Source of the DNA: Aurelia coerulea
Taxonomy: Eukaryota; Cnidaria; Scyphozoa; Semaeostomeae; Ulmaridae
DNA length: 64,000 nucleotides
Assembly: GCA_039566865.1 (NCBI GenBank)
Contig: CM076944.1
Span: forward strand, 19,428,501 to 19,492,500
Reading direction: 5' to 3'
Shown here one piece after another: positions 21,679 through 32,254 of the stretch. The position numbers and the translations under genes were made by a program. Below the pieces are notes generated by a model. The model saw only the letters and a program-made list of their open reading frames with translations. It was not told the DNA's origin and searched no databases. Each line of letters begins with the position of its first letter. Position 1 is the first letter of the stretch.

Positions 21679-23060
21679 ATAGGGTATTTAAACATCAATT
21701 GTATTAAGAATAAATTTGAAGCTCTTAGAGAAATAATTGCAGCCAACATAGATATCTTGATGGTTGCTGAAACTAAAATCGATTCTACTTTCCCAAAGGG
21801 ACAATTTTTAAATGATGGATTTCCTGCTCCCTATAGGCTAGATAGAAACCAAGACGGAGGGGGTTTATTAGTCTATGTTAGAAGTGATATCCCCTCACAA
21901 TTATTGACATCCTTTAAATTTGAGGATGGTATAGAATGTGTTAGTTTTGAAATCAACCTTAGGAAGAAAAAATTGGGCTATTTTCAGTATTTATCGACCA
22001 CCAACGCAATCGCAACAGTTTTTCTACGAAAATTTAGGTAAAGCTTTAGATCACTATAGTTTGAAGTATGAGAATTTAATGTTATTAGGAGATTTTAATG
22101 CTCTAGAGACAGACGAAGATTTACGGAACTTTCTGAATACTTATAGCATGAAGAAGTTAGTAAAAGAACCTACCTGTTATAAGGCAGAGAACCCAAGATG
22201 TATTGATTTAATTTTGACAAATCGTAGTCAAAGTATGCAGCACACCACGGCAATAGAAACTGGGTTATCGGATTTTCATAAAATGATTGTCACCGTGTTG
22301 AAAACCACTTTTCCAAAGCAAGGTCCCTCCCTCATAAATTACCGCTGATGCAAAAATTTTGACCAAACTAGTTTTATCCAAGACTTGCGGACTGAGCTTG
22401 GCAATGTGGATGCTTCAAATTCAGACTATGGGGCATTTGAAACTGCTTTTGATAAGGTATTAAATAAACATGCACCACTAAGGAAAAAGTATGTTAGAGC
22501 TAACGATGCACCCTTTATGACTAAGGCACTCCGGAAGGCTGTCATGCTACGAACTAGATTGCGGAACAAATATAACCAAAACAGAATTGCTGAAAACTGG
22601 AATAATTTTCGTCGACAGCGTAACCTTTGCGTAAAGCTTTTTAGAACAGAGAAAAAGAGATACCACAATAATTTGGACGTCACACTAATCACTGACAATA
22701 AAAAATTTTGGAAAACGGTCAAACCACTATTCTCCGACAAGATAAAGTCTCAAAATAAGATAGTCTTAATGGAAAATGATGAGGTTATCTCTGACGATCA
22801 TCAGGTTGCAGAAATATTTAACAATTATTTTGTAACTGTAACGGAAACCCTTGATATAGCAGAGAATTTAGACAATGTTCGTTCAACGGAAGGTATCATT
22901 GACCCAGTTGAAATAGCAATAGACAAGTATGCAAACCATCCCAGCTTAAAAGCTATTCAAGCACGCTTCCCAGTTGTAGTTGGTTTCTCCTTTGAGCATG
23001 TCACTATTTTCCGAACTTGAAACAGAAATGAAAAATCTGAATTCGAAAAAGGCTACAACT
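21679..23060 (+). pseudogene. CR1/L2-like ORF2: endonuclease and linker, broken
   Basis: An exonuclease-endonuclease-phosphatase type endonuclease is readable in three pieces. The first (21679-22041) has NIDILMVAETKID and the RNQDGGGLLVYVR block. After a frameshift near 21985, the second continues with SIYRPPTQ, LLGDFNALETDED, CIDLILTNRS and GLSDFHKMIVT up to a stop at 22346. The third (22349-23020) holds the linker (KHAPLRKKYVRANDAPFMTKALRKA, quoted in part) and EIFNNYFVTV. The frame then shifts again, and the RT is missing: 23060 passes into AT-rich DNA and a minisatellite. Its closest relative in the window is the endonuclease at 53815-54217. Confidence 0.82.
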
Positions 23061-23204
23061 TTTGGGTAATACGCATATATATCTATCCTTGAAATAAATT
23101 ATAATGATATATAAATAAATTATGATTTAGATCAATCAATAATTCATATGGATCCTGGTACTCTAACTTGTTCTTTATTTGAACTTTGATGGTGTTTCTC
23201 TGGT

Positions 23205-23360
23205 ACTTTGCGGTACTTCCCAGTACTTTATAGTTCTTCCCAGTACGTTATGGTACTTCTCAGTACTTTATGGCACTTTACTATACTTTGTGGTACTTCC
23301 CAGTACTTTCTAGTACTTTGTGGTACTCCGTGGTCCTTCCCAGTGCTTCCTAGTACTTTG
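23205..23360. repeat. Minisatellite of GGTACTT / CAGTACTTT units
   Basis: About 155 bp of imperfect 18-20-bp units of the form TGGTACTTCCCAGTACTTTA, themselves built from two related half-units. The next retroelement fragment starts where it ends. Confidence 0.85.
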
Positions 23361-23366
23361 TGTGCC

Positions 23367-25295
23367 CCTGGATTGACAAAGACCTAAAGAAACTAATGCA
23401 GTCTAGGGAAAGGCTAAACGAGTCTGCAGCCAAAAGAAACTTCCCAATCCTTATGGACTCATATAGACAGGTCCGTAATAAGGTCAATGTCCCAAACATC
23501 CAACTAAAGAAGCAGTATTATACCAATAAGATCTCTGTATGTCAAGGTAACATGAAAGAGTCATGGAAGGCCATCAACGAACTCCTCAATAAGAGATCAA
23601 AGTCTAGCAACATTGATTGTCTTAAAGAGTCTGGTTCAGAGACTGTTCACAAAAAAGATATTTCTACCGCAATGAACAGTTTCTTTTGCTCAGTAGGTAA
23701 GGATCTTGCCGACAAAATCGACCCAGCCCCAATTCCCTCCTTGCAGGTGACTATGAAATTAACAAGCATAAGGCAAATTCCACTTCAGGACTATTAAAGT
23801 GCAGGAGATCAGGGATGCATTTGCCAAGGTTAAAACATGAAAGAGCTTCGGGACTGACAACATCTCTAGCTACTTTCTTAAAATTGCACTGCCTTTCATT
23901 GAAAACTCGCTTGCTTTCTTGTTTAATACATCTATTGAAACAAGTTGCTTTCCTGCTCATGGAAAGTTGCTAGAATTACTCCAATTTTCAAAGATGGAGA
24001 TAGGGCTGATAAGTCTAACTATAGACCAATATCACTCTTGCCTATCATCTCAAGCTCTTTAAAAAACTAGTAACAAACCAGCTGTACCAGTATATGAATG
24101 ATAACGGTTATTTTTCATCTGGTCAATCCGGCTTTTTGTGCCTTCATTCAACAATAACATGCTTACTTAAAATTACTGACGACTGGTACAATGTAGTGGA
24201 TCTTGGTAAGCTTGTGGGTTTAGTGTTCATTGACCTAAAAAAGGCATTTGACACTGTAGATCATAATATCCTCTGCAAAAAGCTCGAGCTTTACGGTGTA
24301 CAGCAAGGTGAACTCTTGTGGTTTAAATCCTACCTTTCCAGCCGGAAACAGTTTTGTAGGGTTAATGTGGTTGATTCAAAAGTTGGGGACATAGAAGTTG
24401 GTGCGCCACAAGGTTCATGTTTTGGCCCTTTTCTCTTCCTCATCTACATCAATGATCTCCCGCAGGCTGTCCAAGATTCCACCATTTCCATGTATGCTGA
24501 TGACACCAGTTTATGCTACCAGTCTCATGATTTGACTCGGCTGAATGAGGTTATTAACAGCGACCTTAGGAAATTGGACACTTGGCTGCAAGGCAACAAG
24601 CTTTCCCTTAAAGTTGCGAAAACTCAATCCATGTTTATTTCTACCAAGCAGAAACACAACATTCTCAAAAGTCAAAATAAAGACTTGGAACTGAAAATTC
24701 GTGATATTGAGCTTGAAGTAGTTAAAAAGACAAAATACCTTGGTGTGTAAATTGACTGCTCTTTGGATTGGAAAGAACAAATCAAGGCAGTTTCTAGCAA
24801 GGTCTCCAGGGCAGTTGGTTTTTTGAGAAATGCCAAGTCTTTTCTCCCAAAAGAGACTTTGCGAACTCTCTACACAGGTATTGTTGAGCCCCACTTTCGA
24901 TACTGTTATTCTGTTTTGGCTGTGCTGGTTCAACTGAAATTAATCAGTTGCAAAACTTCAAAAACGTGCTGCTAGGATTATAATGAATAGCAGCTTCGAT
25001 GCCCCAAGCAGACCCCTTATTGAAGAGCTGGGGTGGAAGACCATTGACGAACTTGCAGACAATGGTCTTCAAGTCCTTCCATGAGCTGGCTCCGCAATAC
25101 CTGTGTGACCTCTTCGCACGACATTCGCAGTGTTCATCCTACAGCCTTCGTAATACAGGAACCGACCTTAGGTTACCCAAGAAAAGGTCAAATTATGGCC
25201 AGAGATGTTTCTCTTACAGAGGTGCAAAACTGTGGAATAGCGTCTCAGCCGAGTTTAAGCAGGCAGCCTCGCTGAAAAGTTTCAAGACTATTTAG
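23367..25295 (+). pseudogene. L2-like retrotransposon (subfamily B), linker and RT, decayed
   Basis: Starts in the linker (WIDKDLKKLMQSRERL, NMKESWKAINELLNKRSK, MNSFFCSVGKDLADKI), 5'-truncated at the minisatellite. After frameshifts near 23745 and 23990, RT resumes at 24094 with DQSGF-equivalent SSGQSGFLCLHST, FIDLKKAFDTVDHN, GAPQGSCFGPFLFLIYIND and YADDTSLCYQ. TAA at 24748-24750 replaces a Gln codon in YLGVQID. Further frameshifts occur near 24920 and 25060 before the C-terminal FSYRGAKLWNSVSAEFKQA block. The 3' UTR runs to about 25415 and ends in TTTGATTTAATTTGATTTAG, an L2-type tail. Relatives: 54898-57171, 61474-62075 with 63362-64000, and 62076-63361. Confidence 0.88.
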
Positions 25296-25447
25296 GTGCG
25301 GTCATCTTTTTCTTTCATTTCGATTGTAAATTAAACATTATTGTACATATGTTTAAGTATTGTAAATAAGGTTTCATAGTTTGATTTAATTTGATTTAGT
25401 TTGATAAAATGTAGGCTAATCGCTCCCCTTTCAAATGCATAAATCAG

Positions 25448-25960
25448 ATTCTCTTTGGTTACCGTAACGAAGATATACGCTAGACGATGCTTTTTCAAAT
25501 TCATAAATCAAATTCTCTTTGGCTACCGTAACGAAGATATACACTAGACGGTGCTCTTTCAAATTCATAGATCAAATTCTCTTTGGCTACCGTAACGAAG
25601 ATATACTCTAGACGGTGCTCTTTCAAATTCATAAATCAAATTCTCTTTGGCTACTGCAACGAATATATGCGCTAGACGGTGCTCTTTCAAATTTATAACC
25701 AAATTCCCTTTGGCTACCGTAACGAAGATATACTCTAGACGGTGCTCTTTCAAATTCATAAAGCAAATTCTCTTTGGCTACTGCAACGAATATATCCGCT
25801 AGACGGTGCTCTTTCAAATTTATAAACCAAATTCCCTTTGGCTACCGTAACGAAGATATACGCTAGACGGTGCTCTTTCAAATTCATAAATCAGATACTC
25901 TTTGGCTACTGTAATGAAGATGTACGCTAAATGGTGCTCTGTAAAATTCATGCAAGAAGT
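25448..25960. repeat. 64-bp minisatellite, eight copies
   Basis: The landmark ATTCTCTTTGG or close variants occurs at 25448, 25512, 25576, 25640, 25703, 25767, 25831 and 25895, a 63-64-bp period. Each unit carries GGCTACCGTAACGAAGATAT and TAGACGGTGCTCTTTCAAAT. Two unit types seem to alternate (ACCGTAACGAAG versus ACTGCAACGAAT), suggesting higher-order duplication. Because 64 is not a multiple of 3, each unit changes frame, so the ORFs across it are meaningless. There are no variable spacers. Confidence 0.93.
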
Positions 25961-27028
25961 ATCTATGCAGCTGGGTCCTACTTGCACATTGAAAAAAGCA
26001 GCACGCGGTGTTGTGTTTTTTGTGCAAAAATGCCGAGGGACCGTTCCTTAGCAAAGTAAATGGAGCAACACGTACAAAAAGAAACGAATATGAAGCCCAA
26101 GAAAGCATTGTAAAACCTAGTAAGGTAGAGAAGAGGATGTCCTACAATGTTCGAGACAACGAATGAGACACAAATTATAGATTAAAAACGGGCCTAAATG
26201 ATAGAACGGATATTGATAATAGCTTACAGCATTTGCTACTGGCTCGGCCTGCTGGCTTTCCACTGCTTGCTATGCTCGTTGTTGAGAAACTTCAGCTACC
26301 TGATTAACTGGATGTTGTATTTCATAAATCCCCAGTATCTTTTGACTTCGATTTCAGGTGCTCGAAAAGGCTTGTTCTGTGTCGGTGACGGTTCTCTCAC
26401 GACAGAACTGAAGTGAGAGACACGTGTGACTGCTTGTTGCGTGGAAAAAGACGGAATAAACCAATTCCAGGCTTTTAATATCTAGCTTGTGCCTCAAAGG
26501 GCTACAAACATTGCTAAGCAGATCCCGTGGGGGTAAAGAATGGAGTTGCCATGCGTTATTTTGAGATTTTAGAGTGACCTCTTGAGTGAGTGAGTGAGAA
26601 TAGATAGCCGTTTACATCGTTCAAAACGAGACAATGTTTGTTTTCCTGGAACTGTCCTAACAGGGAAACTTTTTTTGGGACACCCTGTATTTATAAATAT
26701 ATGTATGTATTTTATTTTTGGACACTTTGGACGCCTGCGGACGCCAACAATTCACTTTTGCGCATCAGATTTCTCGCAACAGAGGCTGCAGTGACGTCAT
26801 AATTCAGACTTAGTGTTGTTGTGCGTGATTAATAATAATAATGATAATGACAATGCACTTATAGAGCTCTAAAATCTACATACATATATTCTATAGCGCT
26901 GAACAACTTAGTATTAAAAACCCTAATTTACAGAAAGTACAGCTGAAATGTCATTCGCGTGTTAAAATGATTGTAAAATAAATACGTTGTTAATCTTGTT
27001 TTGAAAGTTTGGGCGCTCCGAGGTCTTC
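25961..27028. other. Non-coding stretch, no gene seen
   Basis: Contains a short ACAGGGAAAC...GGGACACCCTGT inverted match near 26660-26692, a GAGTGAGTGAGTGAG run at 26584-26598 and an AATAATAATAATGATAATG run at 26830. No convincing exon or ORF. Confidence 0.45.
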
Positions 27029-27030
27029 TA

Positions 27031-28103
27031 CCGGGTGCGCCAAAATAAACTATGCCCGTTTGGTAGGCCACAATAAATCTTACACTGGACCGATTTTGAA
27101 GATTTGAATTAGATGCCAGGACTTTTTGCAAATTTTTCCGTTTTCAGTTTCCTACACAGCAACGGATGCAATCATCGCAGGTGAAGTTGAGAGGAAAGGT
27201 GCAGAATCCCAGCAAACAATGGCGCCATTGACTAGGGGAAGGGACGCGATCTTACTAAACCAAAACATCTTCATGCATATGATTCTGCACATAGGTTATT
27301 TTCGTCAATGCTTGTCTCAAACTAGATGCCCACGAATAGAAACGTTCTGCAGGGTTTCTATATAAAACTAAGTAATTTTGCGTTATCGTAAATCTGACAT
27401 GACATCTAATTTGATACAGATGCACGAAGACTAAGCAAACTAGGGGTAATGACTTTTGATTTTTTGCGTATCATCGTCGTTTGACATAAAGATCAAAATA
27501 TTGCTTTTCAGGCGATTCTTGTCCTTATACAAGGCGCTTGATTTTCTGTCGAAGGCGACTTTAGCAGGAACACTCATCTCCCTGACTGTAGCTAAAACAG
27601 CATCAACGATCATTTGGGGTTATGAAGAAATCAATATTCAGATTTTCTTTTTAGAGCTAGAAGCGAGTTTCTTAAAATGTTCGTTTTCGAAAAAATTGAA
27701 AAACGATCAAAAACGTCGATCAAATTTTAAAAGATTCAACATGAATGAACAAAGAGAAAACGTTTTCAGGGGGATTTGGGGGTTTAGTACGAACTCTCGT
27801 ACAGCAGATTACAATCAGTCGATTTCTAAATCGCAACTCACCACGAGCAAGTTCTCTCTTTGTCCATTCATGTCGATTCTTTAAAAAAGTTGATCGATGT
27901 TTTTTTATCGCTTTCAGTGTTTTCGAAAACTAAAGTTTCAGGAAACTCCCTTCTAGCTCTCAAAACTGAAAATGCAAAAAAATGCAAAAGTCCCAGTATC
28001 TATTTCAGACTTTCTCCTAGCGAGTACGTCATAAATCTTCAAAATCCAGTGTATGATTTATTGTGGCCTGCCAAACGTGCATAGTTTATTTTGGCGCACC
28101 CGG
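27031..28103. mobile_element. TA-flanked inverted-repeat element with unique internal insert
   Basis: Ends CCGGGTGCGCCAAAATAAAC on the left and the complement on the right, flanked by TA at 27029-27030 and 28104-28105. The outer arms match the foldback MITE at 6285-6898. Between TTTTCAGTTTC near 27150 and TTTTTAGAGCTAG near 27648 there is about 500 bp absent from the smaller MITE. That insert has two acceptor-like TTTTCAG sites and open stretches but no recognisable domain. The arms are shorter and more diverged than in the 614-bp copy. Confidence 0.82.
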
Positions 28104-28367
28104 TAATTTGTTCACTGTTCACTGAATATAATCTATGCCTATGCATTGGATTGTTTTGATTTTATAAACTTATTGTATCCTAATAAGTTCATAATCATGC
28201 TGCGCTTTCCAGGCACTGATATGGCGAGGTTATGGAGAACAAAATTTACATTTTAAACCGTCACAAGAAAATCATCAGAGACGACTCACAAAGACTTGGA
28301 CCGAAAACTGCCCAAGCTATCTGAGGTGACAGTATATCTGTTATAATCATGCCGTTTTATTTCTCAG

Positions 28368-28493
28368 GCTCGAATGACTCAGAAGTGAACATCAAAAAGA
28401 GGCTTGGTAGTTTGATGTATGTTCGCAAGCTTTGTGGCACTCAAATTCGTCGTGTCAAAGCTGGTGAACTAGGGCGTACGCCTTTTGTTGTAG
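28368..28493 (+). CDS. Candidate host-gene exon
   Basis: 126 bp bounded by TTATTTCTCAG and a donor GTATCT. The frame is SNDSEVNIKKRLGSLMYVRK continuing to GELGRTPFVV, basic and soluble in character. It begins in phase 1 and ends in phase 1. The candidate exon at 6933-7024 ends in phase 1, so the two can be spliced in frame across about 21 kb. I do not recognise the protein. Without a homology search it could also be a chance open frame between splice-like sites. Confidence 0.5.
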
Positions 28494-29148
28494 GTATCTT
28501 TTTCTTTTCATGTATATTCGTTACGACTTCATGTTTTTATTTACATATATCATATATCATATATCGATATAGTTATGTTTTATGCTAATATCTAGATTAA
28601 TGGATGCCCATCCTTGGATGCCCATCAATTCCTTTGATGCTTATCAAAATTCCAAGTCTTTCATCACAATTTTTTTCTTAGAATATATCGTTCCTTGTTG
28701 TGAATCTTTTCTTAATATTCTTTGATCTATCTTCTTCACTTTACGGTCATTTCAATGCAAGACATTTACGTCCAGTTTTGCGCAATGAATGTTATTTAAT
28801 TGTTATGTGGTAAAATATCTGTAGTGTGCCGGAAATCAGACAATGGAAGATACTTGATTTCCCCGACCATTCTTTCATTGTACAATTTTTTTGCTATAGA
28901 ACTTTTGTAATTTCTGTCGATAAATTTAATGTTTTTTGACCAGAAGAGAATGTGAAAGTTTTCCAAAAACTTTCAATTCTGTTTCAAAGAAAGAAATCAA
29001 TTTTTACTGGTCTTATTGCTTTGAAGGTGAAATTATCAGATGCTAAATGACGTGGACTACTTACTATTGCTTGCGTCTGACCTTCTTCTTTTTTCTTGAG
29101 AGATCCAAATTCCAATTTTGGGCCTTCGATAAAATCATAAATTATAGC
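28494..29148. other. Non-coding, presumed intron
   Basis: AT-rich, no ORF or repeat recognised apart from a short duplicated phrase GGATGCCCATC near 28602-28627. Confidence 0.45.
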
Positions 29149-29723
29149 CAGAGGGGCGTCGTGGGACCTGTCTATTAGGGGGGGCCAAGGCCCCGAAATT
29201 TCCGAAAAATCAATTTTTTTAATTTCGCCCTTTTCTCCGTTTGCGAGACGCTCGCAGTGGCTAACGGAAAATTTTTGGGTTTATTGGTGTTATGCTAGGA
29301 TTAGGTCCAAGTGAACTGCGACGAAGAGATCCTCCTGGGATTAAACCCAACTGTTAGACCTGTCGGAACGAAATTGATATTCGGGTTGCTGAAATAAAAT
29401 GCGAGCGAAGCGAGAAAAAGTGGGGTCCGGGGACTTGCCCCCGGGAAATTTTTTTGCGACCACACTCTTTACATCGTTAGAAAGTGCCCCTTTTTGTGAA
29501 GAAGTCGCCGCTGAAAGAAGCAGCAGAACTTGACTGACGGAAGGCTTTCCTGGGAAATTTTCAAAGAACTTAAAAATCACCTAGAAATGGATCGGTTTTT
29601 GCTGTAGTTGTATGATATATAAGCATGATAGCTTGATAACTCTGATAGCTTCCTGACATCTTCGTTTCTTTAAATCTTCTTTTCCATAAGCGTGACTTCA
29701 GAGCCCTTTTCAGCGAAAAAGGA

Positions 29724-29885
29724 AAAAAATTGGGGCTGAAGCGAAATTTCTTGTGTGAAAAGAAAATGGTTTTTATTTTTGGTGGAAATGAATAATAACT
29801 AATAACTATCATAATAATAACTATTACTATAACTATGAATAATAACTATCAGTCATGAAAAACCTCTCAGTGATGTTCGTGATGT
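29724..29885 (+). repeat. About 160-bp direct repeat, copy 1 (copy 2 at 30480-30642)
   Basis: The two copies, 757 bp apart, are identical by eye except for one A. They run from A-run plus TTGGGGCTGAAGCGAAATTT to CAGTGATGTTCGTGATGT. Near-identity implies a recent duplication. The 600 bp between them includes the tRNA-like repeat. Confidence 0.9.
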
Positions 29886-30189
29886 ACAGCCAGGGGCGGA
29901 CTGGCACTTTTTTTCTGGGGTGGCGTTATGGCTCGCAAGGGCCCGTAGGGTGCGGTCAGTCCTTAATTGGGTGCGGTCACTTGAAAAACCAAATTTCACG
30001 TACTGTTATAAAAGGTGATCTGAATTTTTGCATGACTCAATGCGTTCGTTAGCGAGGAATCATTGCAAAGTTAAGCTTACTAAAGGCTGGAATCGGTTGC
30101 AACGAATTTGACAGTTGACGAGATATATCGTTTTAAGTCTGCATGATGATGTATCTATATTTCTACATTTCTAGATTCTACTTCTAAGT

Positions 30190-30460
30190 AACTTTTGCGC
30201 AAAGACCAAATCGAATACGCAACCCCTCGTTATGACATTCAAGTGGTGGGACCCTACGTGGGATCGAGCCCTGAAGGTGAATTTGCGTTTTTCAGCGCCA
30301 AGCGCTGGGATCGCAGAAATAGAGCAGACCTAATAGAGTCCGCGACCCCTTGTCATGACCCTCAAATGGTGGGGTCCTACCGGGTATCGAACCCACTCCA
30401 CCTGACTGTTTCTGGCTGCAAAGTCAGAGATTACACCAATGAGCCACAACACCTTACACG
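30190..30460 (-). repeat. tRNA-derived SINE-like repeat, partly duplicated
   Basis: On the minus strand, from 30455, GGCTCATTGGTGTAATCTCT resembles a tRNA D-arm/box A, then an anticodon-like TTTGCAG loop, then box B GGTTCGATACCC near 30390. Upstream (30225-30265) a second box-B-like GGGATCGAGCCC lies in a repeated unit of about 127 bp (ACCCCTYGTYATGAC, GTGGTGGGACCCTAC). The acceptor stem does not close, so it is not a tRNA gene. Confidence 0.6.
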
Positions 30461-31269
30461 GCGTGGCCAGGGTAAATTAAAAAAAATTGGGGCTGAAGCG
30501 AAATTTCTTGTGTGAAAAGAAAATGGTTTTTATTTTTGGTGGAAATGAATAATAACTAATAACTATCATAATAATAACTATTACTATAACTATGAATAAT
30601 AACTATCAGTCATGAAAAACCTCTCAGTGATGTTCGTGATGTGGGGAAAAGGAACAGCAGTATTTCATCAACTTAACTTGTTAAGTGCCACCAATAGAGG
30701 GGTTCAAATGTGGGCCAAAATGGGGATTTTTGCTTCACTTCAGACCTACCTGTTTATGTGTTCATCAACTTTATCTTCCGAAGCGATTAGCTTTTTCTGA
30801 AAGGTCTGCATACAAAACTTACAAAAAGTCTTGTTTTGAATTTTTGAGGCTCTGGTACCCTCTGATACACAGTGTGTGTAAACTACTCTGCTAAAACCAG
30901 AACTAATATGTGGAAAATATCTACCGGAATGCAACGAAGAGGGTAAGTGTTGTAGCTATGGGTTGTAGGAAGATGTGAAAGCAATGCACACAATCTGAAT
31001 CGATCAAATGAACAGTATTAGCCCAAGACAAAGTCAGTGGTTTTCCGACGAAACCTTAAAATTTCCGAAAAATCCAACGATTTGAATTTTAGGGTGGGCC
31101 ATGGCCCCCCTGCCCCCCGGCCACGACGCCCCTGATTATAGCTTCCAGTGCTGCTCCATGTTTCTATATTTTTGGTAATAGAAGTGTTTTGTTTCTGATA
31201 GAAAGTTCTTTACAAAGAACAATTCGTAGAATTTCAGTGGTTCATATATTAGTGGTTCATATGTTTCAG

Positions 31270-31817
31270 TGTGACACCTTCTCAGCCCCACCACTTATGG
31301 CTTACAGACGTGATTTCAATCTGAGAGATACCCTTGTCAGATCAAAACTGCACGACGACAATGAATGCCCTGGTACAACTGCCTGTGGCCGCTCTAACTG
31401 CAGAACTTGCGATCACGTTAGAGGTGATACCAAGATTTCTTCAACATCAGGAAAATTTTCGGTTCGCCAATCTTTCACCTGCTCCTCGTCATGCCTTATT
31501 TATTGCATACGATGCACTAGATATCAAGCTTTATATATCGGAGAGACATGTCGTCAGCTTAATAATCGTTTTGATGAACATTTGCGGAACGTAGAAAATA
31601 GAAACCACGAGAAAGAACAAAAGATTGAGCATGCCGACACAAATGTTTCAAGACATTTTAATTCAGAGGGACATTCGACAGGGGATATGGTCGTTCTAGG
31701 ACTTTATTCGCGGACCAAGACAGTAGGAAACGAAAGACTTTGGGAAAGAGATTGATTTTCAAATTGGGAACTTTAATACCGAATGGATTTAACAAACGCT
31801 TCTCATTCATATCGTAG
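31270..31817 (+). pseudogene. Penelope-like element PLE-a, GIY-YIG C-terminal part
   Basis: The frame contains SAPPLMAYRRDFNLRDTLVR, a Cys-rich finger (CGRSNCRTCDH), then the GIY-YIG domain LIYCIRCTRYQALYIGETC with NRFDEHLRNVENRN and HFNSEGHST. The ORF stops at 31753 by a frameshift, and the expected ending (FKLGTLIPNGFNKRFSFIS) follows in another frame to TAG 31815. The RT is missing: the left border near 31270 is a truncation. It is closely similar to the C-terminus of 46177-48366. The PLE-a 3' UTR follows and is interrupted by an L2 element. Confidence 0.87.
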
Positions 31818-31954
31818 TTCTTCACCCATCATCTTCTATTAGGTTTTCCTTTTCGAATCGCATGCTCTTTCTTTTACGTCGCATTCTTGCCCTGCATTCT
31901 TTTTTCATTCTATTAATACACTATTCTATCAATCGTTCTTTTTCTGCTTCTTAC

Positions 31955-32254
31955 TCTCTAACGAGCAGGGCGGAATAATCTTCTGATTAGCTGGAATTAC
32001 CGGAAGTGGCGCCCTGTTGATTTTATGCAAATTAGCCTCGCGCCATTACAAGTCAATGGAGAAAGCTGCGGCCGAGGGGTGCAGGGCTATTTGCCTCGGC
32101 GGCATTCACGAGGTGCGTTCCGATGCAACAGTGACAGTTGGAATCTTCGCAGAGAAGGTCAATCTACAAATCTGGCGCTTGGATTTTTTTTTCTTCGCCT
32201 TGATCGAAAGAAATCGATGTTTGAAAATATTGGTTATTTTGGGCCTAGACCTGC
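31955..32254 (+). repeat. PLE-a-associated repeat, left half (right half 34754 to about 34800)
   Basis: Nearly identical to the reverse complement of 52270-52575. It includes AATTAGCCTCGCGCCATTAC and CTCGGCGGCATTCACGAGGT. The copy is split by the minus-strand L2: ACCTGC (32249-32254) recurs at 34754-34759, where the sequence resumes with TGGCTCTCACTGCAACCA. The ORF through it (32017-32268) has no domain and its counterpart at 52 kb is a mirror copy. Confidence 0.87.

Larger units (their letters stand above)
29149..31134. mobile_element. hAT-like non-autonomous transposon with 8-bp TSD
   Basis: Left end CAGAGGGGCGTCGTGG, right end CCACGACGCCCCTG, flanked by a perfect 8-bp duplication ATTATAGC (29141-29148 and 31135-31142). 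CAG-start ends and 8-bp TSD are diagnostic of hAT elements. The subterminal regions are G/C-run rich (GGGGGGGCCAAGGCCCC and the counterpart at 31095-31120). No transposase ORF is present. Inside are a long direct repeat and a tRNA-derived repeat. An inner AGGGGCGGACTGGC at 29890 resembles a second hAT end, so another element may be nested. Confidence 0.85.

Noticed and set aside
25565..25817. Minus-strand ORFs with repeated EFERAPSRVYLRYGSQRE phrases
   Set aside because: They follow the 64-bp tandem repeat through different frames and have no start, context or homology to support them.
25448..25960. CRISPR-like array of regular repeats
   Set aside because: There are no unique spacers between the repeats; the 64-bp units are directly tandem, so it is a minisatellite in eukaryotic DNA.
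30385..30455. tRNA gene on the minus strand
   Set aside because: Box B is good but acceptor and anticodon stems do not close; it is part of a SINE-like repeat.
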